Assembly: GCA_031761405.1 (NCBI GenBank)
Contig: JASEVX010000032.1
Coordinates: forward strand, 1,715,333 to 1,779,332
DNA from: Serripes groenlandicus
Taxonomy: Eukaryota; Mollusca; Bivalvia; Cardiida; Cardiidae
DNA length: 64,000 bases
Reading direction: 5' to 3'
Under the pieces are notes generated by a model that saw nothing but the letters and a program-made list of their open reading frames with translations, was not told where the DNA came from and did no database searches. This document shows, piece after piece, positions 1 to 12,860 of this stretch (positions are counted from its first letter, which is position 1; each line of letters opens with the position of its first letter). Both the position numbers and the translations under genes were made by a program.

Positions 1-2130
1 TCAAGATATATCATGCTTTCTTACGATGTTTTTAAAGCAAGCGAATCGGAAAAGCTTGTGATCCGGTAAACGATCTAAGAAAATGTATGAACAACGTATA
101 AAACTCACTAGTTGTATTAATGTGTAAAATAAGGGTCGAAAATACTTGAGGTTACGATAACCCATATATGTCCGATAAGGCAGAACATGTCAAATCACAT
201 GTGCAAGTTTTTCCGCTTTCAGTGCATAACAGGTCCGACAGATTGCGATGGATATTTCAACACTACACCAGTCGGGTATCTCGGCTAAACTCTTAAGGGA
301 CAGATAACACTAAATATATCAATTCCACGTATCTCTTTCTTCCTTTTTCTTTAATATGTACATTTAGATTTACAGCTTTGTAAATATTATTTGATAACAT
401 GAGGGACATATAACACTAAATGCACCCACCGTCAGGCTAATCAAGTCAAATACCCGAACTAAAACCAGTTCGTGTCTTGAAATGCATGTCCGTTTCTAAG
501 TGACATCATAGAGTATGTACTGTTGAGTTTACAGGCTGTGTAGATGTCGTTCTGGTATTGGTAAAGAATAAGGGATATTTGAGGTATTTATTTTACATGA
601 TAGGTTTAAAGGGATTCAGTAGGGGTATCAAAATTGTCATATTTCGGACGGATAGCTACATGTATATCAACGTACCAATTTTGAGCAACAAGATTGATCT
701 TCGAAGGTCTAACATTCACTTTAATCAAAGCGCCAATGGCACTGTAGTGGCGATCGTATGGAAAATCCTGCAAAGTAACAAGCAGTATATCGGTGTAGGG
801 CTTGCGATGACTCTGGTGCGGGTATATTTGAGAATGTATCAACCCTGCATCTTTTGACAGTAGAACAATGTTAGTTTGCCAGAATGTTGTCTTGGTGATT
901 ATTTAGTTACGTTCTGAAATTGGTCATGATGTGTTCAAAATTAGGCCATTCCAAAGTTATGAAAAATCTAGTTGGTATTCGATAGACTACCGTTTTAGCT
1001 CATTAGAATGACTATTTGTAATCTAAATTGTTTGGGTAATCACATGTTTATCACCAGGTCGTTAGGCCATATTAAGATAAAATATATTTTACACTTTAGA
1101 AATGACTAAAGAAAGGAGAGAAAACAGTATCCATTAGTTTGGTGTTTGTTTCAATTATGTCCGATATTAAACAGGTCTGTTCAATTTAGTCCCTTCACAT
1201 TGCATGATTGAGGGTTGTCACAGTGTATTTATATGTCTCTGAGGTTGTTAAACTGCTTCGAATAATGTGAGTGCAAAAACAAACACAAAACATGCTCCAA
1301 AAGCACAATTTCACTATTTGCCAAACTGTTTAATTTATGAAAATATAGGCATATATTATAATGCTAGATCTTCAAACTCAATTAGGCTACACTGTCAGCA
1401 TTGATTGCTAATTGACTCTAGAACGTGCAGACGTGTATACATAACGTGTGTACACACTGCCATCGTGTGTCCTTTAAACCTTTGTAAACCAGTCTTATTA
1501 TCTAGACGCTTTCATATATTTAAACAAGTACAAAATAAAGCGTTTATAATATTGAGATTTACAAGCTTTTCTGGTTTTTGGTCTCGCGAGCTATTTATAG
1601 AACCTTTTGGAATTTCCAGATTTGAGTATCACCAGAGTTGTCGTTATTTGCAAGGCAGAACGCGCAATGATATTTATTATCTGCCAAATCATGACGAAGA
1701 TAATCAGAGTACAACCAACTCCTGCCGAATCAGGTTAAAGGTCAAAAGGTTACGGTTGACTACAGTAAAAATAAAACGAGGCACAGGAGTATCATGATAC
1801 TCTGCATAGCGTACCCAAGACGCCCGATGATATTTATTATCTGCCCAAACATGAAGAAAGATAATATGTAAATAGTTTAACTCTATTTAGATATTTTCTC
1901 GATAAATCTCAAATATTAGTACCAATCCGGTATCAAAGTAGCACTAACATTATCATTATTAATCGTGTGCCTGCATCACTGATGGAACTATATATATATA
2001 TGGGGTTTAACGGAAGTGAGTAAATTGCCTTTGCAGAAATATCCAACCGATTGTTCAAATACGACTATATAATTTTTTTTTCGTTGTTGTTGTTTTGGTA
2101 GCACTGTGGCGATTGTCAACCAATCGCCAC
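1..2130. other. Non-coding stretch, no supportable gene
   Basis: I see no gene here. Small open frames (558-857, 1405-1797) have no recognisable motif, low-complexity-free but random-looking composition, and no partner frame. Bases 124-215 resemble 8970-9060 (shared words such as 'gataaggcagaac'), so part of this stretch is a diverged duplicate of sequence about 8.8 kb downstream. Confidence 0.5.
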
Positions 2131-2132
2131 AA

Positions 2133-2230
2133 AAATGGTAGTAAACTTCCTCCGTTTGGTCTCATTGTTGTTGGGCATAACGTAAGACCATTAGACGGTG
2201 TAAGATAACACTATCGGATCGTAATTTACC
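2133..2230 (+). mobile_element. SINE body fragment (headless)
   Basis: The words 'aaaatggtagtaa', 'cttcctcc' and 'ttgttgggcataacg' follow the order seen in the body of the better preserved SINEs at 22665, 48098 and 51163. The tRNA-like head and the 3' tail are missing. The fragment is diverged, so family assignment is by eye only. Confidence 0.4.
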
Positions 2231-2361
2231 CATAACACGCAATGACATTACTGAACTATTTTACCGTAAAAGCCTAGTGAGGCCCAATTGATTCAACGTA
2301 GTGTGCATACAATTAGGATTTGCTTTACGCGGCTTACAAAATTTGTTATATCAAGACGTTT

Positions 2362-2492
2362 CCTGTGTTAGTTACCAGTACTGGTTTATTTATTCCTACA
2401 AAAACGAGTAAGTGGCAATGCTTACCCAACCATTCTGAGCACCAAGGAGGGAAATCCATTACTACCATTTTAAAGTATTAAACATGACAGGC
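2362..2492 (-). mobile_element. SINE body fragment, reverse orientation
   Basis: Read on the minus strand the segment runs 'actttaaaatggtagtaatg', then 'ccctccttggtgctcag', then a 'gggtaagcatt' block and 'aaccagtactggtaact'. This is the same order as the body of the SINEs at 9604, 22665 and 48098. No tRNA head or (aatc)n tail is present. Confidence 0.5.
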
Positions 2493-2994
2493 CGAAGAAC
2501 GGAGCACCGACCACGCACACCTTGGTTTTGATATTGTATGATGTTTCCAGTCAGCAATCTGATCCACTTATATTTCTGACTAGTAGTTAGGAACAAAAGA
2601 ATGTAAACTGTATTAGCTCATTTAGCATGTCTAAGTTTAAAAGGAAGTTAAAGTCACTTGGCCTTACCCGGAGAAAGACTCATTCGGATTGACTTGACGT
2701 TGCTAGATTCATTCTTTTTCAGCTTGAAACATCGGGAGGCTCTGCACGGTTATCGCTGGATGGATTTAAAGTGTAAACAATTCGGATGCAATGTTTCCAG
2801 GAATACTACATAGTATTTACCAATTGATGAAACTGATTTACTTGAAAGGGATGGACAACGGGAAAAGAAGGTGATTAGGGAGGCGGCAATGTTAGAGTCC
2901 ATGACCCCATTTTGTTTAGCATATGGAATCTCAGGGTTGAAAAAGAGTCTTTAAAGAATTAATCGATTTATATATACATAACAAGACATTCTAT

Positions 2995-3300
2995 CGCGTA
3001 AGTACAATGTACGCCTTTTCTTAGCGTTAATACGCATTTGCCAGCGTTACTACACATTTCTGTCACGTAATAACGCATTTGTGTAATGTTAATACGCCTT
3101 TAAATCGCGCTACTACGCCTTTCGTTCTCAAAATAATGCCTGGTATTAGCGTTAATAAGCCTATCCTTCGCATTTTGTTTGCATTATAACGCATTTATTA
3201 TACGTTACTACGCATTTCTTCGCATTATACCGCATTTACTTTGCCTTAGTATGCATTGTTACGCGTTACTACGCATATTTTCATAGTATTAAGCTTTTTT
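2995..3300. repeat. Degenerate short tandem repeat built on 'gttactacgcattt'
   Basis: About 300 bases contain roughly twenty diverged copies of a 14-16 base motif, with variants such as 'gttaatacgcattt', 'gttactacgcattt' and 'attataacgcattt'. There is no long open frame. It looks like an old simple minisatellite. Confidence 0.6.
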
Positions 3301-4610
3301 CGAGTTATTACGACTTAACAATATATTTTGCTCTCAGATAGCCCAAATATATTTTTGTAATATCGTGTGAGTATTTAAATACATCAACTTTGTTAAATGT
3401 TACCTTGCGCAAAAAGTCATAGTGATAATAGAGATATCAAACTGGGCCGAGTTATAATGAGTTACTAAAGAGTGTACACATTCTTTTAGCGAAATATTAA
3501 TTTTCAAATGACACATGCTTCCACACCCAGCCCCCTATGTTGCTATCTCGAAAACTAGTGTGACAATAATGGATTGATATTTAATTAAAAAACATAGGAC
3601 GAAATTCATTTAGTGGCCCCAAACCTAAATCACTGATAAGACACATACACCAGACATAGGTCAAACGAATAGAGGAAGTTAAAAATGTTATCACTCTGGG
3701 TGTTAAAAGCATTGAACCTGTTTAAACCAAGGACAGCTGTGTTACCATTTTATGTGTTGAACTGTTTCTAAGGTAAGCAAAAATATATTTTGTGTTCACT
3801 CTAATCTTATTCAATGTCTCTGACGTTGGCAGATTAATAGGGTAGGATCAGTCGTTTAATAATAGACTGTCAGTAATGCCAACTACAGACCCCTGACGAG
3901 CCAAACGCATTTAAATGATGCTCCTCGAGAGACTATGCGAGCAAAGGAGAACATCTATTTGCTGCGATGCAGAGACAATCGGTTTAACAGCTGAATGGCA
4001 ACGGGACCGAGGCGCTGACCATATATTAACATTCAAACTACTCGAAGTCTGTGGTTTTGATTTAATATCGGCATCTGATTCCCAGTTGTACCTCAATATT
4101 TGATAGTTTGGTTTGGGTAAAATGCCCTACACAGATAATCGTGTTTGACCTTCAATACATACTTGGTGGTATAGCTCTTACAAATTTGACTTTCACAATA
4201 GTTCATATAGATGTAATAATCTAAAATAGCATGCCAGATGAACAAATAAATTGAGTTAACCATGTCTCATGTCTGTTCATTGGGATTAATATTGTGTGAA
4301 AGGAACCGACATATAATACCATTAACGGAGAGCACATTTCAAAATCAGTGCCGAGTCTGCTCTTGATCTTGTCTATTTCTTATCTATGTCTTTATGTGTT
4401 ATCAACCTCAACCTTACTATCATGTTTATCATGTATCATAATACAAGATCAGCACTTCAAACGAAATGTATAGAACATGCTTTAATTATGAATATTTATA
4501 TTATTCCAATATTTTTCATAGTCTGAAATTTCAGGCGTTTAGAATAATACAGATATGGTAAACAATAAGATTTAAAACATAAATTATCTTGAGAAAAAGA
4601 CAAATGGCGT
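3300..4610. other. Non-coding stretch, nothing recognised
   Basis: No long open frame, tRNA-like box or clear repeat was found. The overlapping ~60-codon frames near 3911-4103 on both strands show no family motif. Confidence 0.5.
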
Positions 4611-4611
4611 A

Positions 4612-7150
4612 AATGATGGTGTTTACATTATGTTAAAATAGGCATAACCTGAACACTACTTAACGTTACCTGTCTACCCTTGTACTCGAATGATGATTAC
4701 ATTATGTTGACATAGTAATAAACTGAACACGACAAAACTTTTATGATCTACCCTTAAACTCGAAAGGTGTTTACATTATGTTGAAATGGTAATAAACTGA
4801 CACGACGAAACATTTCTGATCTACCCTTAAACTACACTGGTGTTTACATTATGTTGAAATGGTAATAAACTGAACACTACGAAACGTTTCGGATCTACCC
4901 TTAAACTCGAAAAGTGTTTACGTTATGTTGAAATGGTAATAAACTGAACACGACTTAACGTTTCGTGTCTACCCTTAAACTCAAATGGTGTTTACATTAT
5001 TTTGAAATATTAATAAACTGAACACGACGAAACGTTTCTGATCTACCCTTAAACTCGAAAAGTGTTTGCATGATGTTGAAATAGTAATAAACTGAACACT
5101 ACTTAACGTTTCCTGTCTACCCTTAAACTCAAATGGTGTTTACATTATGTTAAAATAGTAATACACTGAACACGACGAAACGTTTCTGATCTACCCTTAA
5201 ACTCGAAAAGTGTTTAAATTATGTTGAAATAGTAATAAACTGTAAACTACTAAACGTTTCTGATCTACTCTTGAACTTGAATGGTATTTACATTATGTTT
5301 AAACTGCAAAAACCTGAACACGACGAATCGTTTCTGATCTACTCTTAAACTCAAATGGTGTTTACATTATGTTGAAATAGTAATAAACTGAACACGACGA
5401 AACGTTTCTGATCTACCCTTAAACTCGAAAAGTGTTTACATTATGTTGAAATGGTAATAAACTGACACGACGAAACATTTCTGATCTACCCTTAAACTAC
5501 AATGGTGTTTACATTATGTTGAAATGGTAATAAACTGAACACGACGTAACGTTTCTGATCTACCGTTAAACTCAAAAAGTGTTTACATTATGTTGAAATG
5601 GTAATAAACTGATAACGACGAAACATTTCTGATCTGCCCTTAAATTCAATGGTGTTTACATTATGTTGAAATGGTAATAAACTGAACACGACGAAACGTT
5701 TCTGATCTACTCTTAAACTCGAAAAGTGTTTACATTATGTTGAAATGGTAATAAACTGAGCATGAAGTAACGTTTCTGATCTACCCTTAAACTAGAAAAG
5801 TGTTTACATTATGTTGAAATAGTAATAAACTGATAACGACGAAACATTTCTGATCTACCCTTAAACTACAATGGTGTTTACATTATGTTGAAATGGTAAT
5901 AAACTGAACACGACGAAACGTTTCTGATCTACCCTTAAACTCGAAAAGTGTTTACATTATGTTGAAATGGTAATAAACTGAACACGACGAAATGTTTCTG
6001 ATCTACCCTTAAACTCAAATGGTGTTTACATTATGTTGAAATGGTAATAAACTGAACACGACGAAACGTTTCTGATCTTCCATTAAACTACCATGGTGTT
6101 TACATTATGTTTAAATAGTAATGAACTGAACACGACGAAACGTTTCTGATCTACCCTTAAACTCGAAAAGTGTTTACATTATGTTGAACTAGTAATAAAC
6201 TGTAAACTACTAAACGTTTCTGATCTACTCTTGAACTGAATGGTATTTACATTATGTTTAAACTGTAAAAAACTGAACACGGCGAATCGTTTCTGATCTA
6301 CTCTTAAACACAAATGGTGTTTACATTATGTTAAAATAGTAATAAACTGAACACAACGAAACGTTTCTGATCTACCCTTAAACTCGAAAAGTGTTTACAT
6401 TATGTTGAAATGGTAATAAACTGACACGACAAAACATTTCTGATCTACCCTTAAACGACAATGGTGTTTACATTATGTTGAAATGGTAATAAACTGTAAA
6501 CTACTAAACGTTTCTGATCTAATCTTGTACTGGAATGGTGTTTACATTATGTTAAAAAAGTCATAAACAAAAAATTACTTAACGTTTCCTGTCTACCCTC
6601 GTACTCGAATGGTGATTACATTATGTTGAAATAGTAATAAACTAAACAACGAAACGTTTCTTATCTACTCTCGAACATTCTCGTACTCTCGTATTTACAT
6701 TATGTTAAAATATGCATAACCTGAAAACTACTTAACGTTTCCTGTCTTCTCTCGTACTCGAATGGTGTCTAAATTATGTTGACATAGTAATACACTGAAC
6801 ACGACGAAACGTTTCTGATCTACCCTCGTACTCAAATGATTACATTAGGTTGAAATAGCAATAAACTGAACCCGACGAAACGTTTCTGATCTACCCTTAA
6901 ACTCGAATGGTGTTTACATTATGTTACAATAGTCATAAACTGTAAATTTCTAAACGTTTCCTATCTAGCCATGTAAACGATTGGTGTTTATATAATGTTA
7001 AAAAAGTCATAAACAGCAACTTACTAAGTTTTCCTGATCTATCCTCGCATCCAAATGGTGTTAACATTATATTTAAATAGTCATAAACTAAAACTACTAA
7101 ATGTTTCTGATCTTCCCTCGCACTCGAATAGTGTTAATATTATGTTGTTG
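4612..7150. repeat. Tandem array, 74-bp unit, about 34 copies
   Basis: The unit begins 'gtgtttacattatgttgaaa', continues 'tggtaataaactgaacacga', then 'cgaaacgtttctgatctacc' and 'cttaaactcgaaaa'. The distance between successive 'gtgtttaca' words at 5948 and 6022 is exactly 74. Copies in the centre (about 5340-6180) are most alike, and those at both edges are the most diverged, as expected for an array maintained by unequal exchange. Alternating variants (ctcgaaaa or ctacaatg before gtgtttac) hint at a two- or three-unit higher-order pattern. It has no coding capacity. Confidence 0.95.
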
Positions 7151-8027
7151 TTTTTTAAATATATAACTTTATTAGCCACGTGCATAGAAATACAATTTCT
7201 AAGGTTTTTCCTGTGGTAAATTATTTTAATCCTGTTTGACATCGTTATCAACATTATATTCAGCTATATCACTTATTCATGCTCCCTGTGTAAACAAACC
7301 AGTCCTAGGCTATGAACGTGTTTTGCCGAAAATCAATCAACCCTGACCGCTAAACCTGGAATCGAACCTATAAAGGTTTTATAGGTTTCACAACTGTTAA
7401 TAAAGTTATACATGTATATGGTGAGAAAATGAATCTAAAAACAACCCGCAAACAAACAAACACAAAGAGAAGAAAAAAACAACAACAAAAACATGCATTT
7501 ATCTGTTTGTAATACGTGTATAAATATATATCAGAATTTAAGAGTGGCTTTGTAACACGTATCTTACAATTGTCCAGCTTTCTTTATTTGATTCGGCTTG
7601 TCTTGTGGAATTGTAAATGTTCGAGGCTAAACGTAGTCGAGTTATTAAGCCATTATTAGAAGGGGTAATTAATTTTGTCTAACAGTAATATATATATAAC
7701 CTTTTATTTCTAAAAATAAAATGTCTAATTTAATGTTGTTTATACAAAATCCTAAGAGTATGTCTGAGCTAGTTATTTGTATAGTTGGATCTACTTCTCT
7801 AATCTTATGTAATTTCATATTTTCAAACTTGTATTAATATTGTCAGCCACACCAGAATGTCTAATATTTGAAGTATAATAACAATGTTAATAATGCCATT
7901 GACTGGAACTGTTTAACAATGTTTATAACAGATAGATGGATATATTAATTGATGATTTTAGTTTCATGCCGTTTTAATGGTCTCTCAGTGTTATCACTGT
8001 AGTGAATTCTCCTACCCATGAGTTTCC
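7150..8027. other. Non-coding A/T-rich stretch
   Basis: Nothing coding is seen. A segment near 7340-7400 has a weak box-B-like word (rev. 'aggttcgatt') but no matching box A, so no tRNA-like element is claimed. Confidence 0.45.
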
Positions 8028-8110
8028 TACCTCTCTCTCTTTCTCTGTCTCTGTCTCTATATCTCTGTCTTTCTGTGTCACTGCGTCTCTATGTCTCTCT
8101 ATATATATTT
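8028..8110. repeat. Impure (CT)n microsatellite
   Basis: An imperfect run of 'ctctctctct', 'ctgtctctgtct' and 'atctctgtct' words covers about 80 bases. Confidence 0.8.
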
Positions 8111-8117
8111 AGAGTTC

Positions 8118-8312
8118 GCAATACAACAAATATGCAGTAGACGACATTGGACATATCCAGGCAAATATATGGAATCTCTTTATAAATAAAAGTATGATAT
8201 TGAAAAGGGCTGGCACATATTGTGAGAAAAAAGAAATTTGCTCATTAGATGCAGTTTCTGCTGTTGACTCATTGTTTCCAAAACTCTTCTGCTAAAGACG
8301 CGCCAAATGGTC
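8118..8312. mobile_element. MITE-like element with 'cagcagacgac' inverted ends (copy 1)
   Basis: The left end is 'atacaacaaatatgcagtag' followed by 'acgac'. The right end carries 'cttctgctaaagacgcg', its approximate inverse. The interior keeps the 'aaatttgctcatta' centre found in the other copies. The same left-end/centre/right-end order recurs at 22825, 34975, 35545, 37425, 37790, 38448, 44655 and 57870. It has no coding capacity. Confidence 0.55.
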
Positions 8313-8488
8313 CTTCATTTGGGAAAAGCTACATTTGAGATCACGTTTAAATGTAGCATAAATAATAAGTCACAGTTACTTCATTTATCAACAAAGATTA
8401 CGGTTACGCTATAATGGTATAGGTGTATGTTTATAAACAATGGTAATACTTTGTGTGCCAAACTATTGTAGCACATCTATAGTCACAT

Positions 8489-8648
8489 GCTTTTATAAAG
8501 ACTATGGGAATATGAGTGCATACTGCACTGATATAGGACTAGTCATATAAAGTCGTAGGGTAGTCATGGGACTTTATAAAGATTATGGGAATATGATCGC
8601 GCACGGCACTAATATAGGACTAGTCACATAATAGTGCAGGGTGGGCAT
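8489..8648. repeat. 81-bp direct duplication
   Basis: The word 'tttataaaga(c/t)tatggga' occurs at 8491 and 8572, followed in both by 'atatag gactagtcac/tata' at matching distances. It is two diverged tandem copies. Confidence 0.65.
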
Positions 8649-8649
8649 T

Positions 8650-9116
8650 ATACCATTTTTAAGTAACTATATTACTTATCAATGTTCTTATAAAGCCTAC
8701 ATCGACCTTACGAATCATTCATTTCCTGATACAGACGACTGTTATCTCTTCTGAAGTAGACACTATATGAAAACTGAACTATTTATCCTTTTCCCGCAAT
8801 GTTTTCTATTATAACTAGTGCATAGGCTCAAATGTTCAAGATCTTCCATGCTCTTCCTAAGATCTGTCTGAACCAGACGAATTTGAAAAAAGGCGTTATA
8901 ATGTACACAGCCAATAATAATGTATGATCAAAGTTTAAAACTAGAGTTTTTCTCTATCGATGTATAACTGTGTACAACAAGGGTCTCAAGTACATGGTAT
9001 TACGGTAACCCGTATCTTTCTGATAAGGCAGAACGTGTCACAGCACATGTCCTAGGCTCAAGTTCATTCCCATTATCACTATCATAGGAAGTCGGCAACC
9101 AGACTATGTGTTTACA
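8650..9116. other. Non-coding stretch
   Basis: There is no gene. Bases 8970-9060 are the partner of 124-215. Confidence 0.4.
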
Positions 9117-9603
9117 TGAAAGATAATCAATTTTCTTTCCAAAGTAATTATTTAGCTGAGTTTAAGCTCTCGGATTTAGATCAGCCTTTCTTGTAAGTTA
9201 TTTTATTATGCTACGGCTGCCTTTCTATGAGCTACATGTTATACTTTAAATTGGGTTAACAGTCTAAAAGAGTTGTGCTAACAGACAGGAGAAAAATTGT
9301 GACGTCATTGCTAAATAAAGGAGAATGTAAAATTGAGATATAGCTTCAATACTGATAAAAGAGCCCATTTTTGCATTTTCCCAGTTCAGTACCTTAATTA
9401 GAGTATGAACACAGTGTAATTTGAAAACAACAATTTTAAAAATATATAAATAGATGTATAAAGTCGATTTGAGTGAGGGAAACGGTCTCGACGTTCGGCA
9501 AGCTCCGTGGCAAAAGAATGTGTCCGGACCATCCCGAAGTCTATTTAAGGTTTTCTGGCTTTTATGTTTAGGTTGTCGGTTAGTGGAATGTAAACATGGC
9601 CTA

Positions 9604-9862
9604 TTCGGTTGTGTAGTGGTAGATCGCCCGCCTCGGGTGTGGGAATTCGCGGGTTTGATCCCCGGTCAGGTCATACCAACTACTTAGAATAGATGGTGAT
9701 GGTAACCTTCCTTGGAGCTCAGATTTGCTTGGTTAGCATAACGACTGACTTTCCGGTTTCAGGGTAACTGGACCAGTAGTACTGGTAACTTACCAAGGAA
9801 GCTCCGTGATATAACAGAAGACATGTTGAAGGCGGCGTTTAAACACCAATTAATTGTTGTGA
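9604..9862 (+). mobile_element. tRNA-headed SINE present in both duplication copies
   Basis: Head: 'gtagtggtagatcg' is a good polymerase III box A and 'gggtttgatccc' a good box B, spaced as in a tRNA. Body: 'ccttccttggagctcag', 'ggttagcataacgactgact', 'ggaccagtagtactggtaac'. Tail: 'ctccgtgatataac' and 'ggcgtttaaacaccaatt'. The cognate SINE at 48098 lies at the same place in copy B (after 'gtggaatgtaaacatg'). This insertion therefore predates the segmental duplication. Confidence 0.75.
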
Positions 9863-9889
9863 AGGCTACTTACTGTGCAAGCTCAATCA

Positions 9890-10160
9890 AGTATATGCAA
9901 AAACAAACGCATAGGGGAATATTTCTAGAAGTCATCAGTATGCTAGCTACAGTAATTGCATTATTTCGGAAAGTTATTTTTAAAGGCACGAACGAGCCTA
10001 AATGGTGTGGGTTCATATCAGCACGTGCATATACTCCGTCTAATCATAATACAGTATATGTATAGGTTGATCTGGATCTGTATGGTTCACGAACGTGATT
10101 GTGTGACTTTTCTCATAGATGAGATCAAATTTAAAATTGGAGATAAAACATGCAGCAAGT
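9890..10160. repeat. Non-coding segment with a diverged third copy at 61690-62095
   Basis: Shared words in order include 'acgcatagggg', 'tatgctagct', 'gttatttttaaa', 'gcatatactccgtct', 'gaacgtgattgtgtg' and 'gataaaacatg'. The 61.7-kb copy carries an extra ~120 bases in the middle. Confidence 0.6.
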
Positions 10161-10222
10161 TATTGGATCGAACCTGGGATCTCTCGCTTTCGTGGCTGGT
10201 ACTCTACCGACTAGGTTAACAG
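10160..10222 (-). mobile_element. tRNA-like sequence (SINE head or tRNA pseudogene)
   Basis: On the minus strand 'tagtcggtagagt' is a box A and 'caggttcgatcc' a box B. No convincing acceptor stem or anticodon stem can be folded, so I do not call it a tRNA gene. The paralogous segment at 62.1 kb lacks it, which suggests an insertion. Confidence 0.45.
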
Positions 10223-11439
10223 GTTCGCTAACACGTAATGTGTGTACAAGTTCGTAACGTGACACAAACAGCTAGCAGTGAGATCCCGTAGAGTAACTAT
10301 TAGGAATTATTGTATTTAGCGATGCCACGAAGATAATACGATGAACAAGTTTGACATTTAAGCGTGTAACAGTTTGACATTCCTTTTAAACGAGGCGAGA
10401 TTCGTACCGCCTACCTTATTAATATTCTATAGTAATAAAGTCCCCTTTAAATAGTGCAAACAGGGTCGGCACGCGATACTATTCAGCGATAACCCGAGAT
10501 CGAAAGAAGAAGTTAATCAAATCGGTAGCCTTGTGAAAATGTTTGAATACAAAGATATTCATGCAATACTTCGATGGTTTAAACAGCTAACAAGTCAATC
10601 ATAAACACCAGTCATTATACAAATGAAATATATTTTTGATAATTGTTCTCTCGAATCATTTTAAGTTACCTATAACTCACATGGGTTTTTTAGGGGGGTG
10701 AGGGATTGTCGGTGGGGTACGGGGGCTGGCATTTCTGTACTATTTTGACTATTCGCATTTAGTTCTGACTCCGTTGAAATGTTACACCAGGGTTCGTTTT
10801 TCATCGTTGAAAAAAGACCCCTCACAATATTTCAACATAACATTTTGATAAAATTGACCAGTGTTAAATTATAATCAGTCATAGGGTCATTTTTAATGGT
10901 TAGTACAATTTGAGATAAACCTCAGACACCGAGTGTCCGCTGTAGAGATCATGAAAAGAACCGGTGCCTTCCGCATGCTTTAAAAACCCTTTGGCAATGT
11001 CACTCCCGGGCTCGAACCTAATACTTCATTTGTAGGAGACACCATCTAAGGATACACTTTTGATATTTACGGACTTTGTTGTAGCTAGGCCTATGATTCA
11101 ATTAAGACCAAGTACGAGGTCCATACTTGTCAGAATTAATGTTGCGTACATTTATGTCTGTCCGTGCGTCAGAGTGAACGATTTGGTCTTAAGAGGTTAG
11201 AGGCATGAACCAAGACAAAGGCAACACAAGATTTATGAAAGACATAATAGTAAGATTGAGGTTGACGTCCGTCGTCAATATTGATATCTATACTTTGAAC
11301 TCGTTAGCAGCCATAAGCCTCACACTTTCTTCACTTAGCTACCATCATATCTCGGTCAAATTAGAAGCTTGGTCAGATTGTGTCAAACACTATGACACTA
11401 AGTCAAAATTTAGAAAATCCGTCTGAAAATCTAGGGGCT

Positions 11440-12860
11440 TCAGTTTTCACTTAATCACAAAAATGCATCAGAACATTCGTTGACATTAAATATCGGTCAA
11501 CTTCGAAAGTGTGATATCAGTAGAATTCAAAACTTGTTCACGAGGGGTGGAAACCTAGATCACTAGCTCAAATTAAATAACAACCTTTGAACTCTCTAGA
11601 GGCCAGATTTCTCATCCGATATATATGACAGTACATAAGAACATGCATTTACATCACATCTGTGTTAAGTTTGAAACTGGGTAACGTGGGTTCAGCAACT
11701 AAAGCCGAGGTCACATCTAAGGGTCACGCACGTAGTTGACCGTAGTGGACCATAGTTAAGCGTATTAAACGTAGTAAAACGTAGTAAACTGTAGTTCAAC
11801 GTAGTTATAAACGTAGTTCGAACTTCGAGAAGTCCATGATTTGCCCGTGGTTAGCACAACTTTTTGTCAACATGAATATATCTATACGGTGAGCTTGGAT
11901 GCCAAGACCCTACTGTGACAGTAGTTTGAAAGTAGTTGACCCTATTTGACAGTTTTTTACCCTACATGACCGTATTGTTTACCGTAGTTTCCCGTAGTAA
12001 CATGGCACTACGATTAACTCTTACGGTCAAGTATGGTCAACTAGAGCGACTAGGGACAAATACCAGGGTTGAACTACGTTTGAAATACGTTCACAGTACT
12101 ATAAAGTACGGTCAACTAGGGTGAAGTAGTGACCTCAAACGTACTTCACCCTACTTATACCTAGTTTACCCTAGTGGCACTACGGTGAACTACGTTCAAA
12201 TGTACTACGGTCAACTACGTGTGTGACCGTAAGATGTGAGCGCGGCTTACGTCACTAGGACAAATTGAAGAAAATCTTGTGAACACTCGATAGGTCACAT
12301 TTTACTTTCAATCTACATGGCATTTTATCAGAACATTCATGGCTATTAAATCTCAGTCATGGGTTATGGCGAATTAGAAACGAAGTTAATAGAACTTTGT
12401 GAGTTCTCTGGATACCTCATTTTTTTAAAACAATCATGTAGGTTCCTAACAACATATAACTTCACAAAGTCTCGGACGTTTAAAAATTGGGTGCCAATTA
12501 GTCAAAAACAAGGTCACTAGTTACAAACCTTGTGAAGACTCTGGGACCAAATTGATTTCCATTTGATCTTTATGAAAGTTGATCAGAATACTCGCCGATC
12601 TCAGTCACGTTCGAAACTTGGTCACGTGGGGTCCAAAACAATGTCACTAGTTCAAATTTAGGGTAAAACATTGTGAAAACTCTAGATACTCTCTTCCCTT
12701 TTCATACAATTTTAATGGAAATTAGTCAGAATATACTTCTACAACAAATACCAGTCAAGTGAGAACCTGGGTCATGATGGGCTAAAACAATGTTACTTGT
12801 TCAAAATTTAACCAATCTTTTTTAAACTTCTATAGACCACATTATTCACCCATTCACCAT
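11440..12860. repeat. Degenerate ~150-bp tandem repeat
   Basis: Recurring phrase order 'gaaa(c)ctgggtca(c)gtggg', 'caaaa(c)a(a)tgtcactagttca', 'cttgtgaa(c)actct', 'cat...cagaacattcat' is seen at about 11528, 11680, 12350, 12480, 12630 and 12770. The partner stretch 50520-51050 in copy B carries the same units. The array is interrupted by the element at 11703-12247. Confidence 0.55.
11703..12247. mobile_element. 545-bp element with inverted ends, built from 'cgtagtt' motifs
   Basis: The left end reads 'agccgaggtcacatct', then 'gggtcacgcacgtagttgac'. The inverse of the right end reads 'agccgcgctcacatct', then 'cggtcacacacgtagttgac'. These are inverted repeats of at least 50 bases with few mismatches. 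The interior contains about twenty copies of 'cgtagttnac/cgtagta' or their inverse. Copy B of the segmental duplication continues without it ('acgtgggttaaaaaccaa' to 'gtctagtttaagaaaat'), which gives an empty site. No coding capacity; probably a non-autonomous DNA element (MITE). No clear target duplication. Confidence 0.7.

Noticed and set aside
1405..1797. 130-codon open frame
   Set aside because: No motif, no alternating strand pattern, no related copy in the window, and the composition of its flanks is the same.
10990..11065. Reverse tRNA-like element ('gggctcgaaccta')
   Set aside because: A box-B-like word is present, but the candidate box A is poor and no flanking SINE body was found.
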